Origin: Rhodopseudomonas sp. BR0M22
Lineage (GTDB): Bacteria > Pseudomonadota > Alphaproteobacteria > Rhizobiales > Xanthobacteraceae
Direction of reading: 5' to 3'
Assembly (NCBI RefSeq): GCF_010907035.1
Contig: NZ_QUMK01000030.1
Span: 1-61,340, forward strand
Length of the DNA stretch: 61,340 nucleotides
Below the pieces are notes generated by a model that saw nothing but the letters and a program-made list of their open reading frames with translations, made no database searches and was not told where the DNA came from. The position numbers and the translations under genes are program-made. Below, piece by piece: positions 53,705 to 61,340 of this stretch; within the stretch, counting starts at the first letter, position 1; every line of letters starts with the position of its first letter.

Positions 53705-54082
53705 ATGCACAAGAATTGGATCGATCTGACGGGCGAGCTCTCGGTGGCGCTGCGCGAAGTCCGCACCGGGGCGCCGGACGTCATGAAGGGCTTCTCGGCG
53801 ATCGCGCAGGCGGCGCTCAAGGCCAATGCGCTGGATACCAAGACCAAGGAGCTGATCGCTCTGGCGATCTCGGTGGCGACGCGTTGCGATGGCTGCATCG
53901 GCTTTCACGCCGAAGCCGCAGTCAAGCACGGCGCGACCCGCGACGAGGTGATGGAGACGATGGGCATGGCGATTTACATGGGCGCCGGTCCCAGCGTGAT
54001 GTACGCCGCCCAAGCGGTCGAGGCTTACGATCAGTTCGCCAAGAAGAAGGCGGCCGCATCCGCTCCGTCCGCTGCGGAGTAA
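53705..54082 (+). CDS. AhpD-like carboxymuconolactone decarboxylase family protein
   Basis: A 125-aa helical protein with the redox motif Cys61-Asp-Gly-Cys64 and His68 ('TRCDGCIGFHAEAAVKHGAT'), the catalytic set of the AhpD branch of the CMD family. Family members act as thiol peroxidase partners. 'ELIALAISVATRCDGC' and 'MAIYMGAGPSVMYAAQAVEA' are typical. It lies 77 bp after the DUF2892 gene; with the Crp/Fnr regulator it may form an oxidative or nitrosative stress unit. Confidence 0.88.
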   Translation: MHKNWIDLTGELSVALREVRTGAPDVMKGFSAIAQAALKANALDTKTKELIALAISVATRCDGCIGFHAEAAVKHGATRDEVMETMGMAIYMGAGPSVMYAAQAVEAYDQFAKKKAAASAPSAAE

Positions 54083-54130
54083 CCACGAACCGCATTTGGC
54101 GACCAATTTCGCTCTGCGGTAGAGAATTTC

Positions 54131-54165
54131 ACGCAAGGAGGCCGCCTTGGCGGCCCGCCTTGCGT
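54131..54165 (+). other. GC-rich stem-loop, AhpD-ribB intergenic region
   Basis: ACGCAAGG (54131-54138) pairs with CCTTGCGT (54158-54165), enclosing GGCCGCC (54140-54146) with GGCGGCC (54149-54155). The fully paired hairpin is about 35 bases long, with no T-run after it. It may end the AhpD transcript or act in the ribB leader. No FMN riboswitch pattern is present here. Confidence 0.55.
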
Positions 54166-54185
54166 CCTCGCCCGTGCTGCGTCAT

Positions 54186-54217
54186 ATGGTCGGGTCTTGT
54201 CCGAGAGATCCGACCAT
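54186..54217 (+). promoter_or_regulatory. Hairpin masking the ribB start codon
   Basis: ATGGTCGG (54186-54193) pairs perfectly with CCGACCAT (54210-54217). The right arm contains the first two bases of the ribB ATG at 54216, and the GAGAG ribosome site lies in the 16-base loop. Translation of ribB could therefore depend on opening this stem. Confidence 0.4.
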
Positions 54218-55295
54218 GGCGCATCCGATTCAAGAAGTTCTGCAAGCCTTCGCCGCCGGCGAAATCGTCGTCGTCACCGATGACGACGATCGTGAGGGAG
54301 AAGGCGATCTGGTGGTCGCCGCCTCGCTGTGCACCGCCGAGAAGATGGCGTTCATCATCCGTCATACCTCGGGCATCGTGTGCGCCCCGATCACCATGGA
54401 CGATGCGCGGCGGCTGCGGCTCGACCCGATGGTTGCGCACAACGACAGCAACCATACCACCGCCTTCACCGTCTCGATCGACTACAAGCCGGACAACGGC
54501 ACCGGGATTTCGGCGGACGAACGCGCCTCGTGCTGCCGCGCGCTCGCCAATCCGAATGCTGGCGCCAACGACTTCGCCCGCCCCGGTCACATCTTTCCGC
54601 TGATCGCGCGCGAGGGCGGCGTGCTGCTGCGCTCCGGTCATACCGAGGCCGCGGTCGATCTGTGCAAGCTCGCCGGTCTGCCGCCGGTCGGCGTGATCAG
54701 CGAATTGATGAACGACGACGGCACCGTCACCAAGGGCGCGCAGGTCGTCGAATTCGCCAAGAAGCATAATCTCAAGTTGGTGACCATCGCGGACCTGATT
54801 TCGTATCGTCAGGCGCGCGAGAAGTTGATCGAGCGCGTCGCGACGTTTTCTATCGATAGTCCGATCGGTCCGATGCAGGGCTATGCCTACCGTTCGCCGT
54901 TCGACGAAATCGCCCACGTCGCCTGTGTCTACAACGGCATCGGCGACGGCAAGAACGTGCTCACCCGGTTCCACAAGCCGAACATCGTCAAAGAACTCTT
55001 CACCGGTCCGCGGCGGATGCAGGCGGTGCTCGATCACTTCAAGGCGAACGGTTCCGGCGTGCTGGTCTATCTGCGCGATGGCGCCGCTGGCGTGCCGGTC
55101 GCGCCGCTCGACGAGCAGAAGACCGCCGAGGCCGACCGGCATCGGCAGTGGCGCGAGATCGGCGTCGGCGCGCAGATCCTGCGAGATCTCGGTGTGACGT
55201 CGATCCGGAATCTCACCACGTCGCAGATCGACTACAAGGGCTTGTCCGGTTTCGGCATCGAGATCGTCGGCACCGAGCACCTTGAAGGCACCTGA
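54216..55295 (+). CDS. ribB: 3,4-dihydroxy-2-butanone-4-phosphate synthase with degenerate GCHII-like domain
   Basis: The N-terminal 205 residues form an intact RibB: 'VVTDDDDREGEGDLVVAASL' near residue 22 with the acidic metal-binding cluster, 'HNDSNHTTAFTVSIDYK', 'ARPGHIFPLIAREGGVLLRS' and 'GHTEAAVDLCKLAG'. RibB converts ribulose 5-phosphate to the four-carbon precursor of riboflavin. The C-terminal part has the GTP cyclohydrolase II fold pattern but none of its three zinc Cys: the 'SECLTGDVFGS(x)RCDCG' block is replaced by 'FTGPRRMQAVLDHF'-type sequence. It is therefore a RibBX-type protein without cyclohydrolase activity. The ATG at 54216 is preferred to one at 54147. Confidence 0.9.
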   Translation: MAHPIQEVLQAFAAGEIVVVTDDDDREGEGDLVVAASLCTAEKMAFIIRHTSGIVCAPITMDDARRLRLDPMVAHNDSNHTTAFTVSIDYKPDNGTGISADERASCCRALANPNAGANDFARPGHIFPLIAREGGVLLRSGHTEAAVDLCKLAGLPPVGVISELMNDDGTVTKGAQVVEFAKKHNLKLVTIADLISYRQAREKLIERVATFSIDSPIGPMQGYAYRSPFDEIAHVACVYNGIGDGKNVLTRFHKPNIVKELFTGPRRMQAVLDHFKANGSGVLVYLRDGAAGVPVAPLDEQKTAEADRHRQWREIGVGAQILRDLGVTSIRNLTTSQIDYKGLSGFGIEIVGTEHLEGT

Positions 55296-55355
55296 CCGAG
55301 GTCTTACCCTCCCCATCAACATCGCCCGATGCGGCAAGGTCTGAAAGGACAATCG

Positions 55356-56570
55356 ATGAGCGTGCGCGCGCAAACCAAGGACAAGCCGGCTCCTGCGAGC
55401 TTCAAGTGGGAGGATCCCCTCCTCTTGGAAGATCAGCTCACCGAAGACGAGCGAATGATCCGCGACACCGCGCGCGCTTACGCCCAGGACAAGCTGCTGC
55501 CGCGCGTCAATCAGGCCTATCTCGAAGAGAAGACCGATCGCGAGATCTTCAACGAGATGGGTTCGCTCGGCCTGATCGGCGTCACGCTGCCGGAGGAATA
55601 CGGCTGCGCCAATGCCAGCTACGTCGCCTACGGCCTGGTGGCCCGCGAGATCGAGCGGGTCGACAGCGGCTATCGCTCGATGAACAGCGTGCAGTCGTCG
55701 CTGGTGATGTATCCGATCTACGCCTATGGCGACGAGAACCAGCGCAAGAAGTACCTGCCCAAGCTCGCCTCCGGCGAATGGGTCGGCTGCTTCGGCCTCA
55801 CCGAGCCGGACGCCGGCTCGGACCCCGGCGGCATGAAGACCAAGGCCGAGAAGGTCGCCGACGGCTATCGCCTCACCGGCAGCAAGATGTGGATCTCGAA
55901 CGCGCCGATCGCCGACGTGTTCGTGGTGTGGGCGAAGTCCGCCGCGCACGACAATCAGATCCGCGGCTTCGTCCTCGAGAAGGGCATGAAGGGCCTGTCG
56001 GCGCCGAAGGTCGGCGGCAAGCTCTCCCTGCGCGCCTCGATCACCGGCGAGATCGTGATGGACGGCGTGGTGGTGCCGGAGGAGAATCTGTTGCCGAACG
56101 TCTCCGGCCTCAAGGGCCCGTTCGGTTGCCTCAACCGCGCCCGCTACGGCATCTCCTGGGGCGCGATGGGCGCTGCGGAAGACTGCTTCCACCGCGCCCG
56201 GCAGTACACGCTCGACCGCAAGCAGTTCAACCGTCCGCTCGCCGCCACCCAGCTGGTGCAGAAGAAGCTCGCCGACATGGAGACCGAGATCACCCTCGGC
56301 CTGCAGGCGTCTTTGCGCGTCGGCCGGCTGATGGACGAGGGCAAGATGGCGCCGGAGATGATCTCGATCGTCAAGCGCAACAATTGCGGCAAGGCACTCG
56401 ACATCGCCCGCATGGCTCGCGACATGCACGGCGGCAACGGCATCCAGATCGAGTACCATGTGATGCGCCACGCCCAGAACCTCGAGACGGTGAACACCTA
56501 CGAGGGTACCCACGACGTTCACGCCCTGATCCTGGGACGGGCGATCACCGGGCTGCAGGCGTTTTCGTAA
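55356..56570 (+). CDS. gcdH: Glutaryl-CoA dehydrogenase
   Basis: This FAD enzyme oxidises and decarboxylates glutaryl-CoA to crotonyl-CoA, the end of lysine, tryptophan and anaerobic benzoate degradation. The 404 aa contain '[20 protein letters not shown]', '[20 protein letters not shown]' near residue 145, '[20 protein letters not shown]' and '[20 protein letters not shown]', with the catalytic Glu in '[19 protein letters not shown]' near the end. The pattern matches GcdH over other acyl-CoA dehydrogenases. It begins 60 bp after ribB; the ATG at 55356 follows TGAAAGGAC. Confidence 0.92.
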   Translation: MSVRAQTKDKPAPASFKWEDPLLLEDQLTEDERMIRDTARAYAQDKLLPRVNQAYLEEKTDREIFNEMGSLGLIGVTLPEEYGCANASYVAYGLVAREIERVDSGYRSMNSVQSSLVMYPIYAYGDENQRKKYLPKLASGEWVGCFGLTEPDAGSDPGGMKTKAEKVADGYRLTGSKMWISNAPIADVFVVWAKSAAHDNQIRGFVLEKGMKGLSAPKVGGKLSLRASITGEIVMDGVVVPEENLLPNVSGLKGPFGCLNRARYGISWGAMGAAEDCFHRARQYTLDRKQFNRPLAATQLVQKKLADMETEITLGLQASLRVGRLMDEGKMAPEMISIVKRNNCGKALDIARMARDMHGGNGIQIEYHVMRHAQNLETVNTYEGTHDVHALILGRAITGLQAFS

Positions 56571-56615
56571 GGCGGGGCGTAAGTCCGCGCCCTTTGTTCC
56601 GCGCTCTGCCGTTAT

Positions 56616-56706
56616 CGCCCGCGTAGGCGGGCGACCCAGTATCCCAGAGTGTTCGCTATATGCGATGGCGGTGAGTACTGGATCCCCCGCATGCGCGGGG
56701 GATGAC
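56616..56706. repeat. Intergenic palindromic repeat (family D)
   Basis: The stretch begins CGCCCGCGTAGGCGGGCGAC and ends CCCCCGCATGCGCGGGGGAT. Between these two hairpins lie inverted pieces CCAGTATCC and GTACTGGATC around a variable centre. It corresponds to a repeat common in Bradyrhizobium and Rhodopseudomonas intergenic regions. It lies between gcdH and the MBL hydrolase gene. Confidence 0.75.
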
Positions 56707-56759
56707 CACCCGGGCGAGTTGGTAAGAACAAACAACAATCAAATTTGGTTGGAAACGCC

Positions 56760-57692
56760 ATGAGCGACGAGAGCAGGTCCGAAGACGACGTTCCGTTCAA
56801 TCGCGAGTTCGCGTTGCAGCCCGGAGTGGTCGAGGAAATCCGTCCCGGCCTGCGCCGCGTGTTGTGCAACAACCCGTCGCCGTTCACCTTCACCGGCACC
56901 GTCAGCTACATCGTCGGCCGCGGCAAGGTCGCGATCATTGATCCGGGTCCTGCGGACGAAGCCCATGCCAATGCGCTGCTGGACGCCGTCAAAGGCGAGA
57001 CCGTTACGCACATTCTGGTCACCCACACCCACAAGGATCACTCGCCCGGCACGCCGCTGATCAAGCAGGCGACCGGCGCGACCGTCTATGCCGAAGGGCC
57101 GCATCGGGCGTCGCGGCCGTATTTCGAGAGTGAGACGGTGTCGACCGAATCCGGCGCCGACCGCAACTTCAAGCCCGATATCGCGATCCGCGACGGCGAC
57201 GTGATCGAGGGCGACGGTTGGACCATCGAGTCGGTGGCGACGCCGGGCCACACCGCCAATCACATGGCGTTCGCCTGGCGCGAGGGCGACGCGCTGTTCG
57301 TCGGCGATCACATCATGGGCTGGTCGACCACCATCGTGGCGCCGCCGGACGGCTCGATGCCTGACTACATGGCGTCGCTCGACCGTCTGATCGGCCGCGA
57401 CGAGCAGCTCTATCTGTCCGGTCACGGCGCCGAGATTCCGGAAGGCCCGCGCTACTCGCGCTTTCTGAAGCGGCACCGGCTGGCGCGCGAAGCCTCGATC
57501 CTGCATCGCCTCGGCAAGGGCGAGACCGACATTCCCAGCATGGTGCGGGCGATCTATATCGGCATCGACCCGCGGCTGGTGAGCGCTGCAGGCTATTCGG
57601 TGCTGGCACATCTGGAAGATCTGGTAATGCGCGGCGTCGTCGCCACTGACGGCGATCCGGTGATCGGCGGCCGCTACCGGCTGGCCCGTTAG
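56760..57692 (+). CDS. MBL-fold metallo-hydrolase (LACTB2-like)
   Basis: The 310-aa protein has the binuclear-zinc motif HTHKDHS (HxHxDH) near residue 94, 'VESVATPGHTANHMAFAWRE' with the third-ligand His near residue 165, 'ALFVGDHIMGW' and a later 'YLSGHGAEIPEGPRY' with the final His. A C-terminal helical winged-helix piece (residues 240-310) matches the LACTB2/beta-lactamase-like 2 type. This subgroup includes RNA endonucleases and thioesterases; the substrate is unknown. The ATG at 56760 follows a repeat and has a weak site. Confidence 0.85.
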   Translation: MSDESRSEDDVPFNREFALQPGVVEEIRPGLRRVLCNNPSPFTFTGTVSYIVGRGKVAIIDPGPADEAHANALLDAVKGETVTHILVTHTHKDHSPGTPLIKQATGATVYAEGPHRASRPYFESETVSTESGADRNFKPDIAIRDGDVIEGDGWTIESVATPGHTANHMAFAWREGDALFVGDHIMGWSTTIVAPPDGSMPDYMASLDRLIGRDEQLYLSGHGAEIPEGPRYSRFLKRHRLAREASILHRLGKGETDIPSMVRAIYIGIDPRLVSAAGYSVLAHLEDLVMRGVVATDGDPVIGGRYRLAR

Positions 57693-57705
57693 CAGCCGCT
57701 TTTCC

Positions 57706-59457
57706 TCACAGCTTGTACGCGGTGCGGAAGCCGCCCCAGTGGCGGCCGCGCACCCGCACCGGGACGTCGATCTCGCGCATCATCACGGTCTGGCCGCCGC
57801 CCATGTCGCGGGCGTAGCTCTGGATCAGGAACGAGCGGGTGTTGCGGCCGGCCGCGAGTCCGGCCGGATCGTTGAAGATCCGGCGGTTGCGGGCATTGGC
57901 GGTGTTGAAGGCGACATCGCCCGGCCGCTGCGGTTGCGAGTACAGTTTGTTGTGGACCGGCAGATAGCCGTTACGATCGATCATCACGCAGAACGCCATC
58001 CTCGGGTCCTTCGCCAGGAAGGCTTCCTGGAACGAGGGGAGGGCGCCGTCGGCCCAATCGAGGTATTGGGTGCGATATTGTTTCGGATCGGTGCCGGGGA
58101 TCTCGATGTAGTTCTCATCGAACATCTGCTCGAGCGTCACCGCGCCCGACGCAATGCCGCGCTCGAACATCCTGGCAAGTTCATGCCCGGCCTCGATGGC
58201 GCGGGTGACGAACTCGGTGTTCTCGTCGCGGATCACCCAGAGCCGATCCTCGATCCGCTCCTGCAGACCCGCGTCGGGGGCGACGAACCGCGCCAACGCC
58301 CCGGCCTTGCCTTGCTCGGTGATGCGAATGCGGCACCTGCCGATATCCTGCAACTCGGCGGAGAGTTGCTGCCCGGTGGCGAGGCCGGTCACGGCCGGGC
58401 TGCTGATCAGTAACCCGTCCATCGAGATTTCGTATACCGGCGCGGAGATCTTGCCGCGGGGAGTCTCGATCTCGATCTGCAGGTGGCACGGCAGCTTCTC
58501 CCGGCGTCGGGCGTCTTCGCGATCGCCGAGCTTGAGCAGAACCGCGGTGCGTGCCCGCAGCTTCTCGGCGAGAGACGTGACGTTCTGACCAGCGCGGGCG
58601 ACTTCGTCGCCGTGCTGCTCGGCTTCGCGGGTGGCGCTGTCGATTTCGGCGGTGCTGTCGCCGACCGAGGCGATGAAGGTCGAGGCCGAGGTGGCGTTGC
58701 CGGCGATGTCGCCGGTGGTGGCGTTCTGTTCGGCGACCGCGCCGTTGACCGTCTCGAACACCGGCCGGATCGCTGCAATCGCACTGGTGATGCGATGGAC
58801 CGCGTCGGCCGAGCTGGAAGCGTCGCGCTGCAGCGCGTCGATCTTGTGCTTGATCTCCTCGGTGGCCTCTTGGGTCTGAACTGCCAGCGCCTTCACCTCG
58901 GTCGCCACCACGGCGAATCCACGCCCCGCCGCGCCGGCGCGCGCAGCCTCGATCGTCGAGTTCAGGGCGAGCAGCGTGGTCTGGCGGGCAATCTGCGAGA
59001 TCAGATTGACCACGTTGCCGATTGCCGCCGACGAATCCCGCAGCCGTTCGACATTGGCAGTAGCTTCCTGGGCGGCGGCGCTGGCGTCGTCGGCGAGCTG
59101 CGAGGCTTGGCGGACCTGGGCACCGATCCCCTCGGCCGAATGGGTGAACTTGTCGGCAGCTTGTGAGAACGAATCTGCGGTGGCCTGAGCGGCGCTGGTC
59201 CGGCCGGTGAGAGCATCGGTGCGCTCACGGATGGTGTGCAGGGTCGTGGTCGTCGACTGCACGCCGGTGGTCACCGAGACGGCGGCGCGTTCGAGCTGGC
59301 GGATCAGGGAGCCGAGCTCGAGCTCCAGCAGTTCAAGGATTTCACGCGCCGAATCGGTCTCGGCGACCGCCGGTTCGGCCGCAGGCTGGGTCGAAACCGC
59401 AACGACGTTCGGGGCCGCCGTCTCCGGCAGCCGCTTGCGAAATAAGCCGAACGCCAT
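57706..59457 (-). CDS. Soluble methyl-accepting chemotaxis protein with PilZ-like and Cache-like parts
   Basis: The 583-aa protein has no transmembrane helix. Residues 1-45 are an Ala/Pro/Glu linker; residues 50-310 are a chemotaxis signalling coiled coil with hairpin tip 'IGNVVNLISQIARQTTLLAL' and 'NSTIEAARAGAAGRGFAVVA'. Residues 320-400 look like PilZ ('RRREKLPCHLQIE', then 'YEISMDGLLISSPA'). Residues 400-583 resemble a Cache-like sensor found in alphaproteobacteria ('TQYLDWADGALPSFQEAFLA', 'MAFCVMIDRNGYLPVHNKLY', 'FNTANARNRRIFNDPAGLAA'). The order signal-PilZ-sensor is inverted relative to standard chemoreceptors. It is convergent with the MBL hydrolase gene, 13 bp between stops. Confidence 0.85.
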   Translation of the reverse strand: MAFGLFRKRLPETAAPNVVAVSTQPAAEPAVAETDSAREILELLELELGSLIRQLERAAVSVTTGVQSTTTTLHTIRERTDALTGRTSAAQATADSFSQAADKFTHSAEGIGAQVRQASQLADDASAAAQEATANVERLRDSSAAIGNVVNLISQIARQTTLLALNSTIEAARAGAAGRGFAVVATEVKALAVQTQEATEEIKHKIDALQRDASSSADAVHRITSAIAAIRPVFETVNGAVAEQNATTGDIAGNATSASTFIASVGDSTAEIDSATREAEQHGDEVARAGQNVTSLAEKLRARTAVLLKLGDREDARRREKLPCHLQIEIETPRGKISAPVYEISMDGLLISSPAVTGLATGQQLSAELQDIGRCRIRITEQGKAGALARFVAPDAGLQERIEDRLWVIRDENTEFVTRAIEAGHELARMFERGIASGAVTLEQMFDENYIEIPGTDPKQYRTQYLDWADGALPSFQEAFLAKDPRMAFCVMIDRNGYLPVHNKLYSQPQRPGDVAFNTANARNRRIFNDPAGLAAGRNTRSFLIQSYARDMGGGQTVMMREIDVPVRVRGRHWGGFRTAYKL

Positions 59458-59653
59458 AATACCTCCCGTATAACTAGAATTTAGCGAGATACTCTCTCTT
59501 TTCTACGTGAAGTTACGGTTAAATTTTCTTTCGCTGGAATTCTGGATTTCGCGCCTCGGTACGGTGGCGAGCCTTTGATTTTGGCGGATGCGCCGCTTAT
59601 AAACCCGCGCCGCAGCCCGAAATTCCAACGCATCGACCCGCGAAAGAGAGCGC

Positions 59654-60400
59654 ATGGCCGGACATTCGCAATTCAAGAACATTATGCACCGCAAGGGCCG
59701 GCAGGACGCACAGCGGTCCAAGCTGTTCAGTAAGCTCGCCCGCGAAATCACGGTGGCCGCCAAGCTCGGCACGCCGGACCCGGCGATGAACCCCCGGCTG
59801 CGGGCCGCGGTGCTCGCGGCGCGTGCGGAAAACATGCCGAAGGACAATATCGAGCGCGCGATCAAGAAGGCGATCGGCGGCGACTCTGAGAACTATGACG
59901 AAATCCGTTATGAGGGCTACGGCCCCGGCGGCGTCGCCGTCATCGTCGAGGCGCTGACTGACAACCGCAACCGCGCCGCTTCCGATATCCGCTCGTTCTT
60001 CACCAAGTCCGGCGGCAATCTCGGTGAAACCGGCTCGGTCTCTTTCATGTTCGACCGCACCGGCATCGTCGAATACGACGCCGACAAGGCCTCCGCCGAC
60101 GAGATGCTCGACGCCGCGATTGAAGCCGGCGCGGACGATGTCGTGTCGTCGGAGTCGGGCCATGAGATCTACGCTTCGCAGGAGACCTTCCGCGATGTCG
60201 CCAAGGCGCTCGAAGCCAAGTTCGGCGAAGCCCGCAAGGCGGCGCTAATCTGGAAGCCGCAGAACACGGTCGCGGTCGACGACGAGACCGGCGAGAAGCT
60301 GTTCAAGCTGATGGACGCTCTGAACGACCACGACGACGTGCAGAACGTCTATGCCAACTTCGAAGTCTCCGACGCCCTGATGGCGAAAATGGCCGGCTGA
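59654..60400 (+). CDS. yebC: YebC/PmpR-family transcriptional/translation regulator
   Basis: The 248-aa protein has the diagnostic YebC N-terminus '[20 protein letters not shown]' and '[20 protein letters not shown]', '[20 protein letters not shown]' and '[20 protein letters not shown]'. YebC proteins have been described both as DNA-binding regulators and, more recently, as factors relieving ribosome stalling on proline-rich stretches. It lies upstream of ruvC, the common order yebC-ruvCAB, with a proline-rich small gene on the opposite strand between. The 196-bp upstream gap from the chemoreceptor gene holds its promoter. Confidence 0.95.
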   Translation: MAGHSQFKNIMHRKGRQDAQRSKLFSKLAREITVAAKLGTPDPAMNPRLRAAVLAARAENMPKDNIERAIKKAIGGDSENYDEIRYEGYGPGGVAVIVEALTDNRNRAASDIRSFFTKSGGNLGETGSVSFMFDRTGIVEYDADKASADEMLDAAIEAGADDVVSSESGHEIYASQETFRDVAKALEAKFGEARKAALIWKPQNTVAVDDETGEKLFKLMDALNDHDDVQNVYANFEVSDALMAKMAG

Positions 60401-60445
60401 TCCGGACTGCGCGGCCGGTCGGCCGCGCATCCAGCGGGCGTCGCT

Positions 60446-60751
60446 CTACAGCACGACGATGTTGTACTTCGCGGGGCCGACGACCGAGGCCACACGCATG
60501 CTGACCGTGTTCTGGGTGTTGCTGTCTTCGTAGATGATGGTCTGGTCCGGCGGAACCGGCGGCGGCGGCGGTGGCGCCGCCGTATACGGCGGGTTGGGCA
60601 CCGTCTTGGTCGTCAGGGTGCCGGTAGTGCCGGCCGGCGGCAGCGGGCCGACTTCCGGAAGCGTCGGGAAGGTGAGGTTGTCGACAGCAACAGCATAGAG
60701 ATCCGTTTCAGACTGCCGCCTGACCTGGCCGTGGGTGATGACGCGGGTCAT
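60446..60751 (-). CDS. Hypothetical proline-rich protein, 101 aa
   Basis: The protein begins MTRVITHGQVRRQSETDLYA and has a central Pro/Gly/Thr-rich stretch including a polyproline run ('AAPPPPPPVPPDQ') near residues 58-70, then 'SNTQNTVSMRVASVVGPAKY'. It has no signal peptide or membrane helix. It is of unknown function and has no family I know; it lies between yebC and ruvC on the opposite strand. Confidence 0.6.
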   Translation of the reverse strand: MTRVITHGQVRRQSETDLYAVAVDNLTFPTLPEVGPLPPAGTTGTLTTKTVPNPPYTAAPPPPPPVPPDQTIIYEDSNTQNTVSMRVASVVGPAKYNIVVL

Positions 60752-60966
60752 GGTCCGTGCTCCTGAGGTTCGAGTTAAGATAGCAAAAGAAGATCATAAC
60801 AACTATAAGTTGTAAATTGATGTGTGCTCGCCTCGGGATCGCCCGAGGGAAGGAGCGCGCTGGTGTCGGTTCGTTGTCGGCGACTGCGCTGACGAGCCTG
60901 CGCCAGTCATTCCCTGGGTACGGCTGCCCGTTGCTATTTTGTTCTTAAGCTTTTCGGCGCTATCAC

Positions 60967-61340
60967 ATGGCCATGACACCATCGCCGAATCACAGCGTCC
61001 GCATTCTTGGCGTCGACCCCGGCCTCCGCCGCACCGGCTGGGGTGTGGTCGAGAGCGAGGGCAATCGGCTGGTGTATGTGGCGTGCGGCTCGGTGGAGCC
61101 GCGCGATACCCTGCCGCTCGCTGAGCGCTTGCTGGCGATCCATGATGGGCTGGCGAAGGTGCTGGCCGCCTACGCGCCGGCCGAGGCTGCGGTGGAGCAG
61201 ACTTTCGTCAACAAGGACGGCGCTGCGACGTTGAAGCTCGGCCAGGCGCGCGGCGTGGCGATGCTGGTGCCGGCGATGCACGGTCTCCTGGTCGCCGAAT
61301 ACGCGCCCAATCTCGTTAAAAAAACGGTGGTCGGCGCCTG
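60967..61340 (+). CDS. ruvC: Crossover junction endodeoxyribonuclease RuvC, 5' part (cut by window end)
   Basis: RuvC cuts Holliday junctions during recombinational repair. The visible 124 residues include '[20 protein letters not shown]' with the first catalytic Asp, '[20 protein letters not shown]' with the catalytic Glu, and '[16 protein letters not shown]' and '[15 protein letters not shown]'. The rest lies beyond the window. An ATG two codons later is also in frame. ruvA and ruvB probably follow. Confidence 0.93.
   Translation, partial: MAMTPSPNHSVRILGVDPGLRRTGWGVVESEGNRLVYVACGSVEPRDTLPLAERLLAIHDGLAKVLAAYAPAEAAVEQTFVNKDGAATLKLGQARGVAMLVPAMHGLLVAEYAPNLVKKTVVGA

Noticed and set aside
54083-54215. 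FMN riboswitch before ribB
   Set aside because: None of the conserved RFN-element blocks (such as the GGGGC...CCC core pieces) could be found; only simple hairpins are present.

Overview
The window is GC-rich chromosomal DNA that looks like an alphaproteobacterium of the Bradyrhizobiaceae, most likely Rhodopseudomonas palustris or a close relative. This rests on protein similarity as I recognise it and on four families of Bradyrhizobiaceae-type intergenic palindromic repeats; no database search was possible. Nearly all of the window is ordinary core genome. About 13 kb (roughly 37.0-51.3 kb) is an accessory block coding for a soluble di-iron monooxygenase.

Layout. 1-0.7 kb: the edge of an IS4-type transposase, then stacked palindromic repeats. 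0.8-9.4 kb: hypothetical proteins, a DUF4010 membrane protein, ppdK carrying a histone-H1-like tail, and a SleB-type cell wall hydrolase. 9.6-13.3 kb: the de novo NAD operon nadA-nadB-nadC on the minus strand, with two similar operator-like palindromes upstream. 13.6-20.6 kb: an AcuI-type reductase, a MocR regulator divergent from an AlaX editing protein, and a large DUF2339 membrane protein. 20.6-22.8 kb: a compact operon of an HD phosphohydrolase, a tyrosine phosphatase and a NadQ-type NAD regulator, which probably controls the nad operon. 23-32.5 kb: tag-ygfZ, a dihydroorotase, small proteins, a Nudix hydrolase, an SRAP protein, a ParE-type toxin-antitoxin pair, an FAD-linked oxidase and Sua5. 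32.8-36 kb: an AraC regulator, an MFS permease and an amidohydrolase, then tRNA-Pro(CGG).

36.5-51.3 kb is the monooxygenase block. Two AcoR-type sigma-54 activators, both on the minus strand, flank a plus-strand operon: alcohol dehydrogenase, two unrecognised small proteins, hydroxylase large subunit, reductase, hydroxylase small subunit, coupling protein, amidohydrolase, a DUF59 protein with a long extra C-terminus, and a specialised GroEL. A clear -24/-12 promoter (39152-39167) lies 70 bp upstream of the first gene. A perfect inverted repeat with a second half-site 21 bp away lies about 90 bp further upstream. The enzyme most resembles MimABCD/PrmABCD propane, acetone or phenol monooxygenases. 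All six di-iron ligands are present, with the same spacing as in methane monooxygenase.

51.7-61.3 kb returns to core genes: a glyoxalase-like protein, a Crp/Fnr regulator behind a perfect FNR/FixK box with DUF2892 and AhpD-like neighbours, ribB with a degenerate GCHII-like domain and a sequestered start codon, glutaryl-CoA dehydrogenase, an MBL hydrolase, a soluble PilZ-containing chemoreceptor, yebC, and the start of ruvC, which is cut by the window end.
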